Shown: positions 7,922 to 16,008 of the stretch, piece by piece
Numbering within the stretch: position 1 is the stretch's first letter
Layout: each line of letters opens with the position of its first letter
NCBI RefSeq assembly: GCF_027604915.1
Contig: NZ_JAJAQC010000045.1
Span: forward strand, 1 to 52,771
Direction of reading: 5' to 3'
Source: Streptomonospora mangrovi
GTDB taxonomy: Bacteria; Actinomycetota; Actinomycetes; Streptosporangiales; Streptosporangiaceae
Length of the DNA stretch: 52,771 nucleotides
Translations under genes and position numbers: made by a program
Notes under the pieces: model-generated
Told to the model about the DNA's origin: nothing
What the model saw: only the letters and a program-made list of their open reading frames with translations
The model's database searches: none

Positions 7922-8572
7922 CTAGCGGGCGGTGCCGGGGGCGGGGGCGGCGATGTCGCCGGTCTGGTAGCGCTCCACGCCCACCAGGGCGAGGTTGAGC
8001 ACGCGGTCCACCAGGGAGTCGGCGGTCTCGTCGGGGTTCTCCAGCAGCCAGTCGGTCAGGGCGTCGGCGGCGCCGATGGCGATGCGGGCCAGGATCTCGG
8101 CGTCGCGCTCGCCGACGATGCGCCCGCCCTCGGGCAGCGCGGTGCCGGCCACCACCATGCTGGTGATCTCGTCGACGACCCGGACGCGGGCGGTGTGGAC
8201 CTCCTGGGAGAAGGGCTCGCCCTGGGTGCGGGCCTGCTGGTAGAGCACCCGCCAGGCGTCGCGGTTGGCCGCCACGTAGCCGAAGAACTCCCGCAGCCCC
8301 GACCACAGCCCCAGTTCGGGGGGCTCGCCGCTGCGCAGGGCGGCGCGCACGGCCTCGACGGCGCGGTCGGCCTCGCGGTGGATGCAGGCGGTGAACAGCC
8401 GCTCCTTGGAGCCGAGGTAGATGTAGACCATCGGCTTGGAGACGCCCGCCGCCTCGGCGATCTCGTCGACGCTCGCCGAGTGGTAGCCGGAGCGCGAGAA
8501 GACCCGCACCGCGGCGTCGATCACCTGCTGCTCGCGGACCGCGCGCGGCAGCCGCTGCTGTTTGCTGGCCAC
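7922..8572 (-). CDS. TetR/AcrR-family transcriptional regulator
   Basis: 216 residues. The N-terminal 60 residues are a typical TetR helix-turn-helix (VFSRSGYHSASVDEIAEAAGVSKPMVYIYLGSKERLF), followed by a helical ligand-binding domain. GTG 8572 is used, with AGGG about 8 nt upstream. It is divergent from an alcohol dehydrogenase and acyl-CoA synthetase pair. The 209-bp gap between them holds a perfect 14-bp palindrome of the kind bound by TetR repressors, so this protein probably represses that operon and itself, with an alcohol-, acyl- or acyl-CoA-derived ligand as a guess. Confidence 0.9.
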   Translation of the reverse strand: MASKQQRLPRAVREQQVIDAAVRVFSRSGYHSASVDEIAEAAGVSKPMVYIYLGSKERLFTACIHREADRAVEAVRAALRSGEPPELGLWSGLREFFGYVAANRDAWRVLYQQARTQGEPFSQEVHTARVRVVDEITSMVVAGTALPEGGRIVGERDAEILARIAIGAADALTDWLLENPDETADSLVDRVLNLALVGVERYQTGDIAAPAPGTAR

Positions 8573-8713
8573 GCCCCGACCCTACCGACCGCCGGGGGGC
8601 CCGGCGACGCCGCCGGCCCAGGTGTGGCAGGCGTTCCCGGCAGGCGGGTCCCGGCAGGCGCTCCCGGCGCCGACGAGCGTTCCCGGCGGCCGCGGCCCAA
8701 CGCCCTCTGGTGA

Positions 8714-8727
8714 ACCGACCGGTCGGT
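8714..8727. promoter_or_regulatory. TetR-type operator palindrome ACCGACCGGTCGGT
   Basis: A perfect 14-bp palindrome in the 209-bp divergent region between the TetR gene and the alcohol dehydrogenase gene. It closely resembles operators of TetR regulators of fatty acid and steroid metabolism. It lies 55 nt before the dehydrogenase start, where it could cover the promoter. Confidence 0.75.
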
Positions 8728-8781
8728 CTTGTAGTGTCGCCACCACCTCGGAGTAATCCAGATCACTCGGGAGGGCCGCCC

Positions 8782-9873
8782 ATGAGCGACACCGTCAGCG
8801 CCGCCGTCTTCCCCGCGGTCGGCGAGCCGCCCCGCATCGAGCAGGTGGCCCTGCCGGACCCCGGTCCGGGCCAGGTGCGGGTGCGCCTGGCGGCGGCGGG
8901 CGTGTGCCACTCCGACCTCTCGCTGGCCAACGGCGTGCTGCCGCACCACTTCCCCGCCGTGCTGGGCCACGAGGGCGCCGGCACGGTCGAGGCCGTGGGC
9001 CCCGGGGTGGAGTCGGTGGCACCGGGCACCCCCGTGGTCCTCAACTGGTCGCCGCCCTGCCGCTCCTGCTGGTACTGCGCCAACGGCGAGCCGCACCTGT
9101 GCGAGCGCTCCCAGGACGCCGCCCAGCGCCCCTACGCCGAACTCGCCGACGGCACCCCGGTCTACCCCGGCCTGGGCACGGCCGCCTTCGCCGAGGCCAC
9201 GGTGGTGCCAGAGAACGGCGTGGTGGCGCTGCCCGAGTCGGTCGACCTGGGGACGGCCGCGCTGCTGGGCTGCGCCGTCCTGACCGGGTGGGGCGCGGTC
9301 GCCAACACCGCGGCGCTGCCGGCGGGGCGCTCGGCCGCCGTCATCGGGCTGGGCGGGGTGGGCCTGGCCGTGCTCCAGGCGGCCCGCCACGCCGGCGCCG
9401 ACCCCGTGATCGCCGTGGACGCCGCCCCCGGCAAGCGCGACCTCGCCCTGAGCCTGGGCGCCACGCACTTCCTGGCGGCCGGCGACGGCCTGGCCGGCGA
9501 GGTGCGCGCGCTCACCGGCGGGCGCGGGGTGGACCACGCCTTCGAGGTGGTCGGCGCCTCCGCCACCATCCGCGCGGCCTGGGACATCACCCGCCGGGGC
9601 GGGGAGGTCACCGTGGTGGGCGCGGGCGCCCTGGAGGACACGGTCGCCCTCAGCGCCCTGGAGGTCTTCTACACGGCGCGCACGCTGCGCGGCTGCTTCT
9701 ACGGCTCCTGCGACCCCCAGCGCGACATCCCCCTGCTGGCCGCGCACGCGGCGGCCGGCGACCTGGACCTCGCGGCCATGGTCACCGACGAGATCGCCCT
9801 GGACGAGGTGCCCGAGGCGTTCGCCCGCATGCGAGCGGGCCGCGGCGGGCGCTCCGTCGTGCGCTTCGGCTGA
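8782..9873 (+). CDS. Zinc-dependent alcohol dehydrogenase (MDR family)
   Basis: 363 residues. Catalytic zinc ligands are visible as Cys42 (GVCHSD) and His63 (LGHEGAG). The structural zinc site has four cysteines at about 93, 96, 99 and 107 (CRSCWYCANGEPHLC). The nucleotide-binding Rossmann motif is GLGGVGLA. It should oxidise an alcohol or reduce an aldehyde with NAD(H). ATG 8782 has GGGAGGG a good distance upstream; the frame extends to 8710 but that would cross the operator. It is followed 111 nt later by an acyl-CoA synthetase gene, and both probably answer to the divergent TetR. Together they suggest alcohol-to-acid-to-acyl-CoA catabolism; an aldehyde dehydrogenase would be needed from elsewhere. 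Confidence 0.9.
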   Translation: MSDTVSAAVFPAVGEPPRIEQVALPDPGPGQVRVRLAAAGVCHSDLSLANGVLPHHFPAVLGHEGAGTVEAVGPGVESVAPGTPVVLNWSPPCRSCWYCANGEPHLCERSQDAAQRPYAELADGTPVYPGLGTAAFAEATVVPENGVVALPESVDLGTAALLGCAVLTGWGAVANTAALPAGRSAAVIGLGGVGLAVLQAARHAGADPVIAVDAAPGKRDLALSLGATHFLAAGDGLAGEVRALTGGRGVDHAFEVVGASATIRAAWDITRRGGEVTVVGAGALEDTVALSALEVFYTARTLRGCFYGSCDPQRDIPLLAAHAAAGDLDLAAMVTDEIALDEVPEAFARMRAGRGGRSVVRFG

Positions 9874-9984
9874 ACCCGCCGGGTGCGGCGTCCCCCGCCC
9901 CGGCCGCCGCCCCCGGCCACGACCCCCGCCCCGCCCCACGGCGCACCGGCCCGGCGGTGCGCGAACGCCCCTGGGAGAGTGGAC

Positions 9985-11727
9985 ATGACCCAACCCGAGA
10001 TCGCCCGCCCGCTGCGCCCGCTCAGCGCCGTCACCGCCCGGCTGCTCATCTCCGGCGGCCCCTTCGAGATGGAGGTCGTCGACGTCAACGGCGTGGCGAC
10101 CCGGGTGTGGAAGCACGCCCTGCCCCACCTGCGCGCGGTGGTCGAGGACGCGCCGCGGCACGGCGACACCGCCGCGCTGGTCTACGGCGACGAGCGCCTG
10201 ACCTACACCGAATTCCACCGGCACGCGGCCACCATGGCGCGCCGGCTGGCCGAGGACTACGGGGTGGCCAAGGGCGACCGGGTCGCCATCGCCATGCGCA
10301 ACTACCCCGAGTGGGTGGTGGCGTTCTTCGCGACCGTGAGCCTGGGCGCGGTGGCGGTGCCGCTCAACTCCTGGTGGACCGGGCCGGAACTGGAGTTCGG
10401 GCTGGCCGACAGCGAGGCCCGGGTGCTGGTGGCCGACCGCGAGCGCATCGCCTCGCTGGCCGAGGCGCTGGAGCGGCTGGAGGTGTCGGTGGTGGCGGTG
10501 CGCACCGGCGACACCGCGCTTCCGGCGGGCGCGCGCACCTGGCAGGAGGTGCTGGGCGAGGTGGCGCCCGACGCCGCGCTGCCCCCGGCCGACCTGGCCG
10601 CCGACGAGCCCTGCGCGCTGTTCTACACCTCGGGCACCACCGGGCGGCCCAAGGGCGCGGTGGCCTCGCACCGCAACCTCGCCTCCAACCTGGTGGCCGG
10701 CACCTACTCCCGGTTCCGCTCGCTCATGCGGATGGGCCTGGAGATGCACGAGGTGCAGGCGTTCGTGGACGCGCTGCCGCCCTCGGTGGTGCTGTGCGCG
10801 CTGCCGCTGTTCCACGCCACCGGCGCGCAGACGGTCATGCTGCCCACCCTGGCCAACGGCGGCACCCTGCTGCTGATGTACCGGTGGGACGCCGAGGAGG
10901 CGCTGGGGCTGGTGGAGCGCGAGCGGGTGTCGGGGATCACCGCGGTGCCGGCGATGATCTCGCAGATGCTGGCCTCGCCCCGGCTGGCGGAGTTCGACCT
11001 CTCCAGCCTGCTGGTGCTGGGCTCGGGCGGCGCGCCGGCGGCGCCGGCGCTGGTCTCGCGCGCCCGCGCGGTGAGCGGCTTGCAGAACGCGCTGCTGGGG
11101 CAGGGCTACGGGCTGACCGAGTGCTCGGCCACCGCCACCGTCAACGGCGGCAGCGACTACCTGCTGCGGCCCGACAGCGCCGGGCTGCCGGTGGCCACCG
11201 TGGACGTCAAGATCGTGGACGCCGGGGAGACCGAACTGCCGCCGGGCGAGGTGGGCGAGGTGTGGATCCGGGGGCCGGGCGTGGTGCACGGGTACTGGAA
11301 GCGGCCCGACGCCACCGCCGCGACGTTCACCGACGGCTGGCTGCGCACCGGCGACCTGGGGCGGCTGGACGAGGAGGGCTTCCTCTACATCGTCGACCGC
11401 GCCACCGACATGATCATCCGCGGCGGGGAGAACGTCTACTGCGCCGAGGTGGAGGCCGCCATCCACGAGCACCCGGCCGTGGGCGAGGTGGCGGTGGTGG
11501 GGGTGCCCCACGAGGTCTACGGCGAGGAGGTCGGCGCGGTGGTGCGGCTGATCCCCGGCCACGAGCTGACCGAGGAGGAGCTGGTGGCCTACCTCAAGCC
11601 GCGCATCGCGCCGTTCAAGATCCCCGCCCACATCCGGATCACGGCCGAGGACCTGCCGCGCAACGCGGCGGGCAAGCTGCTCAAGCGCCAGGTCAAGCAG
11701 GCACACGGCTGGGCTCCGGCGCAGTAG
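9985..11727 (+). CDS. Acyl-CoA synthetase (class I adenylate-forming, FadD-like)
   Basis: 580 residues. The AMP-binding enzyme motifs are complete: the phosphate loop FYTSGTTGRPKG, the A5-type GYGLTECSA, the hinge-region TGDLGRLDEEGFLYIVDR, and the C-terminal lysine segment NAAGKLLKR. It should activate a carboxylic acid to its CoA thioester through an acyl-AMP. ATG 9985 follows GGGAG. It is the second gene of a likely operon with the upstream alcohol dehydrogenase, and a perfect hairpin follows it. The chain length or ring type of the substrate is not readable. Confidence 0.9.
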   Translation: MTQPEIARPLRPLSAVTARLLISGGPFEMEVVDVNGVATRVWKHALPHLRAVVEDAPRHGDTAALVYGDERLTYTEFHRHAATMARRLAEDYGVAKGDRVAIAMRNYPEWVVAFFATVSLGAVAVPLNSWWTGPELEFGLADSEARVLVADRERIASLAEALERLEVSVVAVRTGDTALPAGARTWQEVLGEVAPDAALPPADLAADEPCALFYTSGTTGRPKGAVASHRNLASNLVAGTYSRFRSLMRMGLEMHEVQAFVDALPPSVVLCALPLFHATGAQTVMLPTLANGGTLLLMYRWDAEEALGLVERERVSGITAVPAMISQMLASPRLAEFDLSSLLVLGSGGAPAAPALVSRARAVSGLQNALLGQGYGLTECSATATVNGGSDYLLRPDSAGLPVATVDVKIVDAGETELPPGEVGEVWIRGPGVVHGYWKRPDATAATFTDGWLRTGDLGRLDEEGFLYIVDRATDMIIRGGENVYCAEVEAAIHEHPAVGEVAVVGVPHEVYGEEVGAVVRLIPGHELTEEELVAYLKPRIAPFKIPAHIRITAEDLPRNAAGKLLKRQVKQAHGWAPAQ

Positions 11728-11790
11728 GGGTGGCGGCCGCGGCCAACCCGAGTAGCGGCGGACGGGGCGGCGGCCCGGTCGGGATACGCC

Positions 11791-11822
11791 GGACGCGGCG
11801 GGCCGGAATGCCCGCCGCGTCC
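11791..11822. terminator. Bidirectional 13-bp hairpin terminator
   Basis: GGACGCGGCGGGC (11791-11803) and its exact complement (11810-11822) surround a 6-nt loop. It lies between the convergent acyl-CoA synthetase gene and the ribbon-helix-helix gene and could serve both. Confidence 0.85.
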
Positions 11823-11824
11823 GC

Positions 11825-12103
11825 TCAGTCCTCCCCGTCGGCCGACGCGCCGTCGTCCGCCTCCGCATCCGGCGCCCGCTCACCCTCGGTGGCGTCCGCG
11901 CCCTCGGCGGGCCGCTTGCGCGGACGGCCCCGGCGCGGCATCGCGCCGGTGGTGCCCGGCAGGCGGCCGGCCTGGGAGAGCGCGCGGCGCAGCAGGAACT
12001 CGATCTGGGCGTTGGTGCTGCGCAGCTCGTCGCCGGCCCAGCGCGTCAAGGCGTCGTGGACCGCCGGGTCGAGCCGCAGCAGGATCTTCTTGCGCTCGGC
12101 CAC
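11825..12103 (-). CDS. Ribbon-helix-helix (Arc/CopG-like) DNA-binding protein
   Basis: 92 residues. The first 45 (KKILLRLDPAVHDALTRWAGDE...NAQIEFLLRRAL) fit an Arc-type ribbon-helix-helix dimerisation and DNA-binding fold: a short strand, then two helices. The rest is basic (RRGRPRKRP) then acidic and probably disordered. It starts 15 nt after the SPFH gene, so the two form an operon. Small RHH proteins usually autoregulate, which makes the palindrome at 13074-13085 its likely target. It could also bind as a nucleoid-type accessory through the AT-hook-like RGRPRK. Confidence 0.8.
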   Translation of the reverse strand: MAERKKILLRLDPAVHDALTRWAGDELRSTNAQIEFLLRRALSQAGRLPGTTGAMPRRGRPRKRPAEGADATEGERAPDAEADDGASADGED

Positions 12104-12118
12104 GAGTGGAGCCGCCCC

Positions 12119-13027
12119 CTACTGGTAGAGCGATCCGGCGTTGACGACCGGCGTCGCCGGACGGTCGGAGCACAGCACCACGAGCAGGTTGCTGACCATG
12201 GTGGCCCGGCGCTCCTCGTCAAGCTCGATGACCTCCTGCTCGGCCAGCCGCTGGAGCGCCGACTCCACCATGCCCACGGCGCCCTCCACGATCAGCCGGC
12301 GGGCGGCGACCACGGCGCCGGCCTGCTGGCGCTGGAGCATGGCCTGGGCGATCTCCTGGGCGTAGGCCAGGTGGGTGAACCGCGACTCCACGATGCGCAC
12401 ACCGGCGGACTGCACGCGCTCGGCGATCTCGGTGGAGAGCTGCTCGGTGATCTCCTCGGCGTTGTCGCGCAGCGACATCGCCTCCTCGGTGGGGGCGTCG
12501 TAGGGGTAGTTGTTGGCGATGTGGCGCACGGCCGCCTCGGTCTGGGTGGAGACGAACTGCACGAAGTCGTCCACCTCGAACATGGCCCGGGCGGTGTCCT
12601 CGACCTGCCAGACCACCACGGCGGCGATCTCGATGGGGCTGCCGCCGGCGTCGTTGACCTTGAGCACCGAGGTCTCGTGGTTGCGGATGCGGGTGGAGAC
12701 CACGCCGCGGGTGGTGAGCGGGTTGACCCAGCGCAGGCCGTCGGTGCGCACGGTGCCGACGTAGCGGCCGAGGAACTGGAGCACGCGGGCCTGGTTGGGC
12801 GAGACCACGGTGAGGCCGGCGGCCAGCAGCAGGGCGGCCAGGACCAGCACCGCGCCGAGGACCAGGAGCGGCACCGACAGCGGGGAGATCCCCACCACGG
12901 CGACCACGAGCCCGGCGGCGGCGACCAGCAGGCTGAGCCCGGCCATGGGGAGTCCGGCGGTGCCGAAGGCGGCGCGCTCGCGATAGGTGGGGGCGGGCAT
13001 CTGGACCGGGGCGGATTGGGCGTTCAT
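12119..13027 (-). CDS. SPFH/band-7 domain membrane protein
   Basis: 302 residues. Two hydrophobic segments lie at about residues 25-75, followed by the SPFH core ([32 protein letters not shown]...) and a long Ala/Glu/Arg helical region with [21 protein letters not shown] typical of flotillin/stomatin relatives. Proteins of this group oligomerise at membrane microdomains and can scaffold proteases or stress responses. ATG 13027 has GGAAGGA upstream; the frame to 13084 would run through the shared palindrome. It is divergent from two bacterial PH-domain proteins and in operon with an RHH protein; the module role is unknown. Confidence 0.88.
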   Translation of the reverse strand: MNAQSAPVQMPAPTYRERAAFGTAGLPMAGLSLLVAAAGLVVAVVGISPLSVPLLVLGAVLVLAALLLAAGLTVVSPNQARVLQFLGRYVGTVRTDGLRWVNPLTTRGVVSTRIRNHETSVLKVNDAGGSPIEIAAVVVWQVEDTARAMFEVDDFVQFVSTQTEAAVRHIANNYPYDAPTEEAMSLRDNAEEITEQLSTEIAERVQSAGVRIVESRFTHLAYAQEIAQAMLQRQQAGAVVAARRLIVEGAVGMVESALQRLAEQEVIELDEERRATMVSNLLVVLCSDRPATPVVNAGSLYQ

Positions 13028-13048
13028 ATGCGGTTGTTCCTTCCCTCT

Positions 13049-13085
13049 TGCGAAGATGTCTTCACCATAGCATAGTGATATCACT
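13049..13085 (+). promoter_or_regulatory. Divergent promoter region with palindrome AGTGATATCACT
   Basis: On the plus strand TTGCGA (13049-13054), a 17-nt spacer and CATAGT (13072-13077) make a plausible -35/-10 pair for the PH-domain operon. A perfect 12-bp palindrome (13074-13085) overlaps the -10 end. This fits repression by a dimeric protein, most simply the RHH protein encoded in the divergent operon. The region is markedly AT-richer than its surroundings. Confidence 0.6.
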
Positions 13086-13119
13086 TTTTAAGAGACGCCC
13101 GGCTTCGGAAGGACCCGCC

Positions 13120-13626
13120 ATGACCCTCACCCACCCCGCCGTCGCGCTGCGGCCGCCCCGCAACCGGGTCGAGCGCCGCGCCGTGGGCTGGTGGACCGCG
13201 CGTGCGCTGGCGGTGGCCGTGCCCGCGGCCGCCGCGCCCGCCGTCGCCGCCCTGTTCGTCCCCGACCCCTACCGCACCTGGCTGCTGCTGGCCGCCGCCG
13301 CGCTGAGCGTCGCCGGGCTCGCCGTCGCCGCCGTGATGCCGCTGTGGCGCTACCGCGTGCACCGCTGGGAGGTCACCGGCACCGCCGTCTACACCGCCTC
13401 GGGCTGGCTGTGGCAGGAGTGGCGCGTGGCCCCCATGTCGCGCATACAGACGGTGGACACCCAGCGCGGCCCGCTCCAGCGGCTGTTCGGGCTGGCGCAG
13501 ATCACCGTCACGACCGCCTCGGCGGCCGGGCCGGTGGTCATCGACGGCCTCGACGGCCGCCGCGCCGACGACATCGCCGCCGAGCTGACCGCGGCCACCG
13601 ACCGCACCGAGGGGGACGCCACATGA
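13120..13626 (+). CDS. Bacterial PH-domain membrane protein (YdbS-like)
   Basis: 168 residues: two membrane segments at about 25-75, then a bacterial pleckstrin-homology (bPH2/DUF304) domain (YRVHRWEVTGTAVYTASGWLWQEWRVAPMSRIQTVDTQRGPLQRLFGLAQITVTTAS). Its segments SRIQ.VD and GPLQR.FGLA are hallmarks of the YdbS family. ATG 13120 follows GGAAGGA. It overlaps the next gene by 4 nt (ATGA), so the two are translationally coupled. YdbS and YdbT homologues in Bacillus are membrane proteins linked to antimicrobial-peptide tolerance; whether that holds here is unknown. Confidence 0.88.
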   Translation: MTLTHPAVALRPPRNRVERRAVGWWTARALAVAVPAAAAPAVAALFVPDPYRTWLLLAAAALSVAGLAVAAVMPLWRYRVHRWEVTGTAVYTASGWLWQEWRVAPMSRIQTVDTQRGPLQRLFGLAQITVTTASAAGPVVIDGLDGRRADDIAAELTAATDRTEGDAT

Positions 13627-15299
13627 GCACCCACACCCGCGCCGCCGCCCCGCAGGGGTGGCGGCACCTGAGCCGCATCGGCCTGTGGGCCGGCTGCGCC
13701 GCGTTCGCCGCGCTGCTGCTGGGGCCGGGGGCCGTGGTCGCCGTGATCCTGGCCGTCGCCGGCGTGTTCTGGCCCTGGGGCGCGCTGGTGCTGGGCGGCG
13801 CCGCCCTGGTGGTGGCCCTGGGCGTCGGCGCCGACGCGCTGCGCGTGCACCGCACCCGCTACCTGGTCAGCGAGCAGCGCCTGGAGATCCGCAGCGGGAT
13901 CCTGGTGCTGGCGCACCGCTCCATCCCCCGCGAGCGCATCCGCAGCGTGGACGTCGCCGTGCCGGTCTGGCTGCGGCCCTTCAGCGTCTGCAAGGTCACC
14001 GTGGGCACCGGGCAGGGCGCCAAGGCCGAGGAGATCGCCCTGGAGTACGTGGCCCGGGCCGAGGGGGAGCGGCTGCGCCGCGAACTGCTGCTGCGCGCCA
14101 CGGCTCCGGCGTCTGCGGCGGCGGCATCGGAGGCGCCGGGAGGGGCGGAGGGCGCCGGGGCGGACGCGGCGGCGGGCACCGAGCTGGCGCGGCTGCGCCC
14201 GCGCTGGTTCGCCTACGCGCCGCTGGGCGCGGCCGTGCCCGCGCTGGGGCTGGGCGTGATCGGCGGCGCCTACAACGTCCTGAGCTGGTTCGGTGAGCAG
14301 CGCGCCGGGCGGGTGGCGGTGGCCGTGTTCGAGTACGCCGTGGCCAACCCCGTGGTGGTGGTGCCCGGCGCCGTGGCCGTCGTGCTGGTCACCGGCGCGG
14401 TGTCGGCGTCCGCCGCGCAGATCGAGGCGTGGTGGGGCTACCGGCTGGTGCGCGAGCCCGACGGCACGCTGCTGGTGCGGCGCGGCCTGGTCACCGCCAC
14501 GTCGCTGTCGGTGGAGGAGCGCCGGCTGCGCGGGGTGGAGCTGCGCGAACCCGCGCCGATGCGCTGGGTCGGCGGCGCCCGCGTCAAGGCGGTGGCCACC
14601 GGGCTGGGCGCGGATTCGGCGCAGAAGGGCGGCGCCCAGCGCAGCGGCCTGTCGCCGGACATGCCGCGCGAGCGGGCGCTGCGGCTCACCGCAGACGTGC
14701 TGCGCGAGCCCGCCACCCCGGTCGCCGCGCCGCTGCGCGCCCACCCCCGGGCGGCGCTGTGGCTGCGGCTGCGGCGGGCGGCGTGGGCCGCCCTCGCCCT
14801 GGGGGCGCTGGCGGCCCTGGGCGCGGCCGGGGCGGCGGCGCTGCCCTGGGGCTGGGTGCCCGAACTCCCGTGGGCGGTGGCCGGGGCCGCCACGGCCGGG
14901 GTGGCCGCCCCGGTGCTGGCGGTATGGGCCGTGGGCGCCTACCGGGGGCTGGGCCACGCCCTCACGCCGGGCTACCTGGTGGTGCGCCGGGGCGCGGTGC
15001 TGCGCGGCACGGTCGCACTGCGGCGCGACGGCGTGATCGGCTGGCGGATCAGGCGCTCGCCGTTCCAGCGGCGCCTGGGCCTGGCCACCGTGGGCGCCAC
15101 CACGGCCGCCGGGTCGGGGCTGTACGCGGTCCTCGACGCCGAGGAGGCGGTGGGGCTGGGTGTGGCGGCCGAGGCGGTGCCCGGCCTGCTCGACCCCTTC
15201 CTCGCCGAGCCGCCGCACACGGCGCGGCCGGACGCCGGGCGGGCGGGCGGCGAACCGGCGCGGCCGGCGCCGGTGGGAGCACCGCGGCCCGGCCGGTGA
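13623..15299 (+). CDS. Large bacterial PH-domain membrane protein (YdbT-like)
   Basis: 558 residues with three bPH2/DUF304 repeats separated by paired membrane segments: the first PH unit at about 80-155 (RTRYLVSEQRLEIRSGILV...IPRERIRSVD), the second at about 270-350, the third near the C-terminus (LTPGYLVVRRGAVLRGTVALRRDGVIGWRIRRSPFQRRLGLATV). This is the usual layout of YdbT, the partner of YdbS. Its ATG overlaps the upstream stop by 4 nt. The linker at about 160-185 is Ala/Gly-rich and low-complexity. It ends before a hairpin. It likely forms a membrane complex with the YdbS-like protein. Confidence 0.87.
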   Translation: MSTHTRAAAPQGWRHLSRIGLWAGCAAFAALLLGPGAVVAVILAVAGVFWPWGALVLGGAALVVALGVGADALRVHRTRYLVSEQRLEIRSGILVLAHRSIPRERIRSVDVAVPVWLRPFSVCKVTVGTGQGAKAEEIALEYVARAEGERLRRELLLRATAPASAAAASEAPGGAEGAGADAAAGTELARLRPRWFAYAPLGAAVPALGLGVIGGAYNVLSWFGEQRAGRVAVAVFEYAVANPVVVVPGAVAVVLVTGAVSASAAQIEAWWGYRLVREPDGTLLVRRGLVTATSLSVEERRLRGVELREPAPMRWVGGARVKAVATGLGADSAQKGGAQRSGLSPDMPRERALRLTADVLREPATPVAAPLRAHPRAALWLRLRRAAWAALALGALAALGAAGAAALPWGWVPELPWAVAGAATAGVAAPVLAVWAVGAYRGLGHALTPGYLVVRRGAVLRGTVALRRDGVIGWRIRRSPFQRRLGLATVGATTAAGSGLYAVLDAEEAVGLGVAAEAVPGLLDPFLAEPPHTARPDAGRAGGEPARPAPVGAPRPGR

Positions 15300-15361
15300 A
15301 CCCGGCGGATGGCCACGGCCGCGCGTGCGGCCGGCGGGCGCGGGCGCGCCCGCACCGGGCG

Positions 15362-15394
15362 GCGGGGGCGCGGATGGACGGGCCGCGCCCCCGC
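15362..15394. terminator. 12-bp GC hairpin terminator
   Basis: GCGGGGGCGCGG (15362-15373) pairs exactly with 15383-15394 around a 9-nt loop. It lies between the convergent PH-domain gene and the STAS gene. Confidence 0.75.
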
Positions 15395-15464
15395 TCCCAC
15401 GCCCGGCCCGGGGGGCGGCCGGAGGCCGCGGCAGCCCCGAAGTGGCCCTATGGGGTGCGGCTGT

Positions 15465-15872
15465 TCAGTTGGGGGCGGCCGTGTGGCCGGCGAGCGGGAG
15501 TTCGCGCAGCGGCAGCGTCTCGAAGGAGGCGGCCAGGCCCAGCACCTCCAGCGTGCGGGCGACGGCGTGGGCGGGCTCGCCCAGCAGCAGCCGGACGCCG
15601 CGCTCGGCGAGCCGGCGCCGGGCCGACACCAGCGCGCGCACTCCGCTGGCGTCGAAGAACTCCACGCGGGAGAGGTCGGCCACGACGGCGGCGGCGCGCC
15701 GGGGGCCGGAGCCGGCCCCCACCAGCCGGGCGTGCATGTCGTCGGCGGTGGCGATGTCGATCTCGCCCACGACCGCGACGACCGCGACCTGCTCGTCCGC
15801 GTGTAGCCGACCGTCTCGTGCTGGCACCACCGCGCCGCCTCTCGCTCGCTCAATGTCCGGTTGTTCGGACAC
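15465..15872 (-). CDS. STAS-domain protein (anti-sigma factor antagonist-like)
   Basis: 135 residues, mostly one STAS domain. It has the strand VAVVAVVGEIDIATAD and the conserved phosphorylation loop VEFFDASGVRALVSARRRL, where the Ser after DA aligns with the serine phosphorylated in SpoIIAA/RsbV. It probably binds an anti-sigma kinase in a partner-switching pathway; no kinase or sigma factor is adjacent. The start is uncertain: GTG 15872 has GGGGGGAG directly against it, too close for a normal SD, and the double GTG about 45 nt further in is an alternative. Confidence 0.8.
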   Translation of the reverse strand: MSEQPDIERARGGAVVPARDGRLHADEQVAVVAVVGEIDIATADDMHARLVGAGSGPRRAAAVVADLSRVEFFDASGVRALVSARRRLAERGVRLLLGEPAHAVARTLEVLGLAASFETLPLRELPLAGHTAAPN

Positions 15873-16008
15873 CTCCCCCCGGAGGATGATCGTATCGGGC
15901 GGAGGCGCCTCGTGACCGCGTGTCAGAGGTCCTGTCGTGGGACCGGTTCCCGCCCGGCGGCGGGGCCGGCCGAAGCACCGCAGGTGGGGGCGCGCCCGCG
16001 CGCCGGGG

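Noticed and set aside
12028-13027. Toxin-antitoxin reading of the RHH protein next to SPFH
   Set aside because: The RHH gene resembles antitoxins, but its partner is a 302-residue SPFH membrane protein, not a small toxin.
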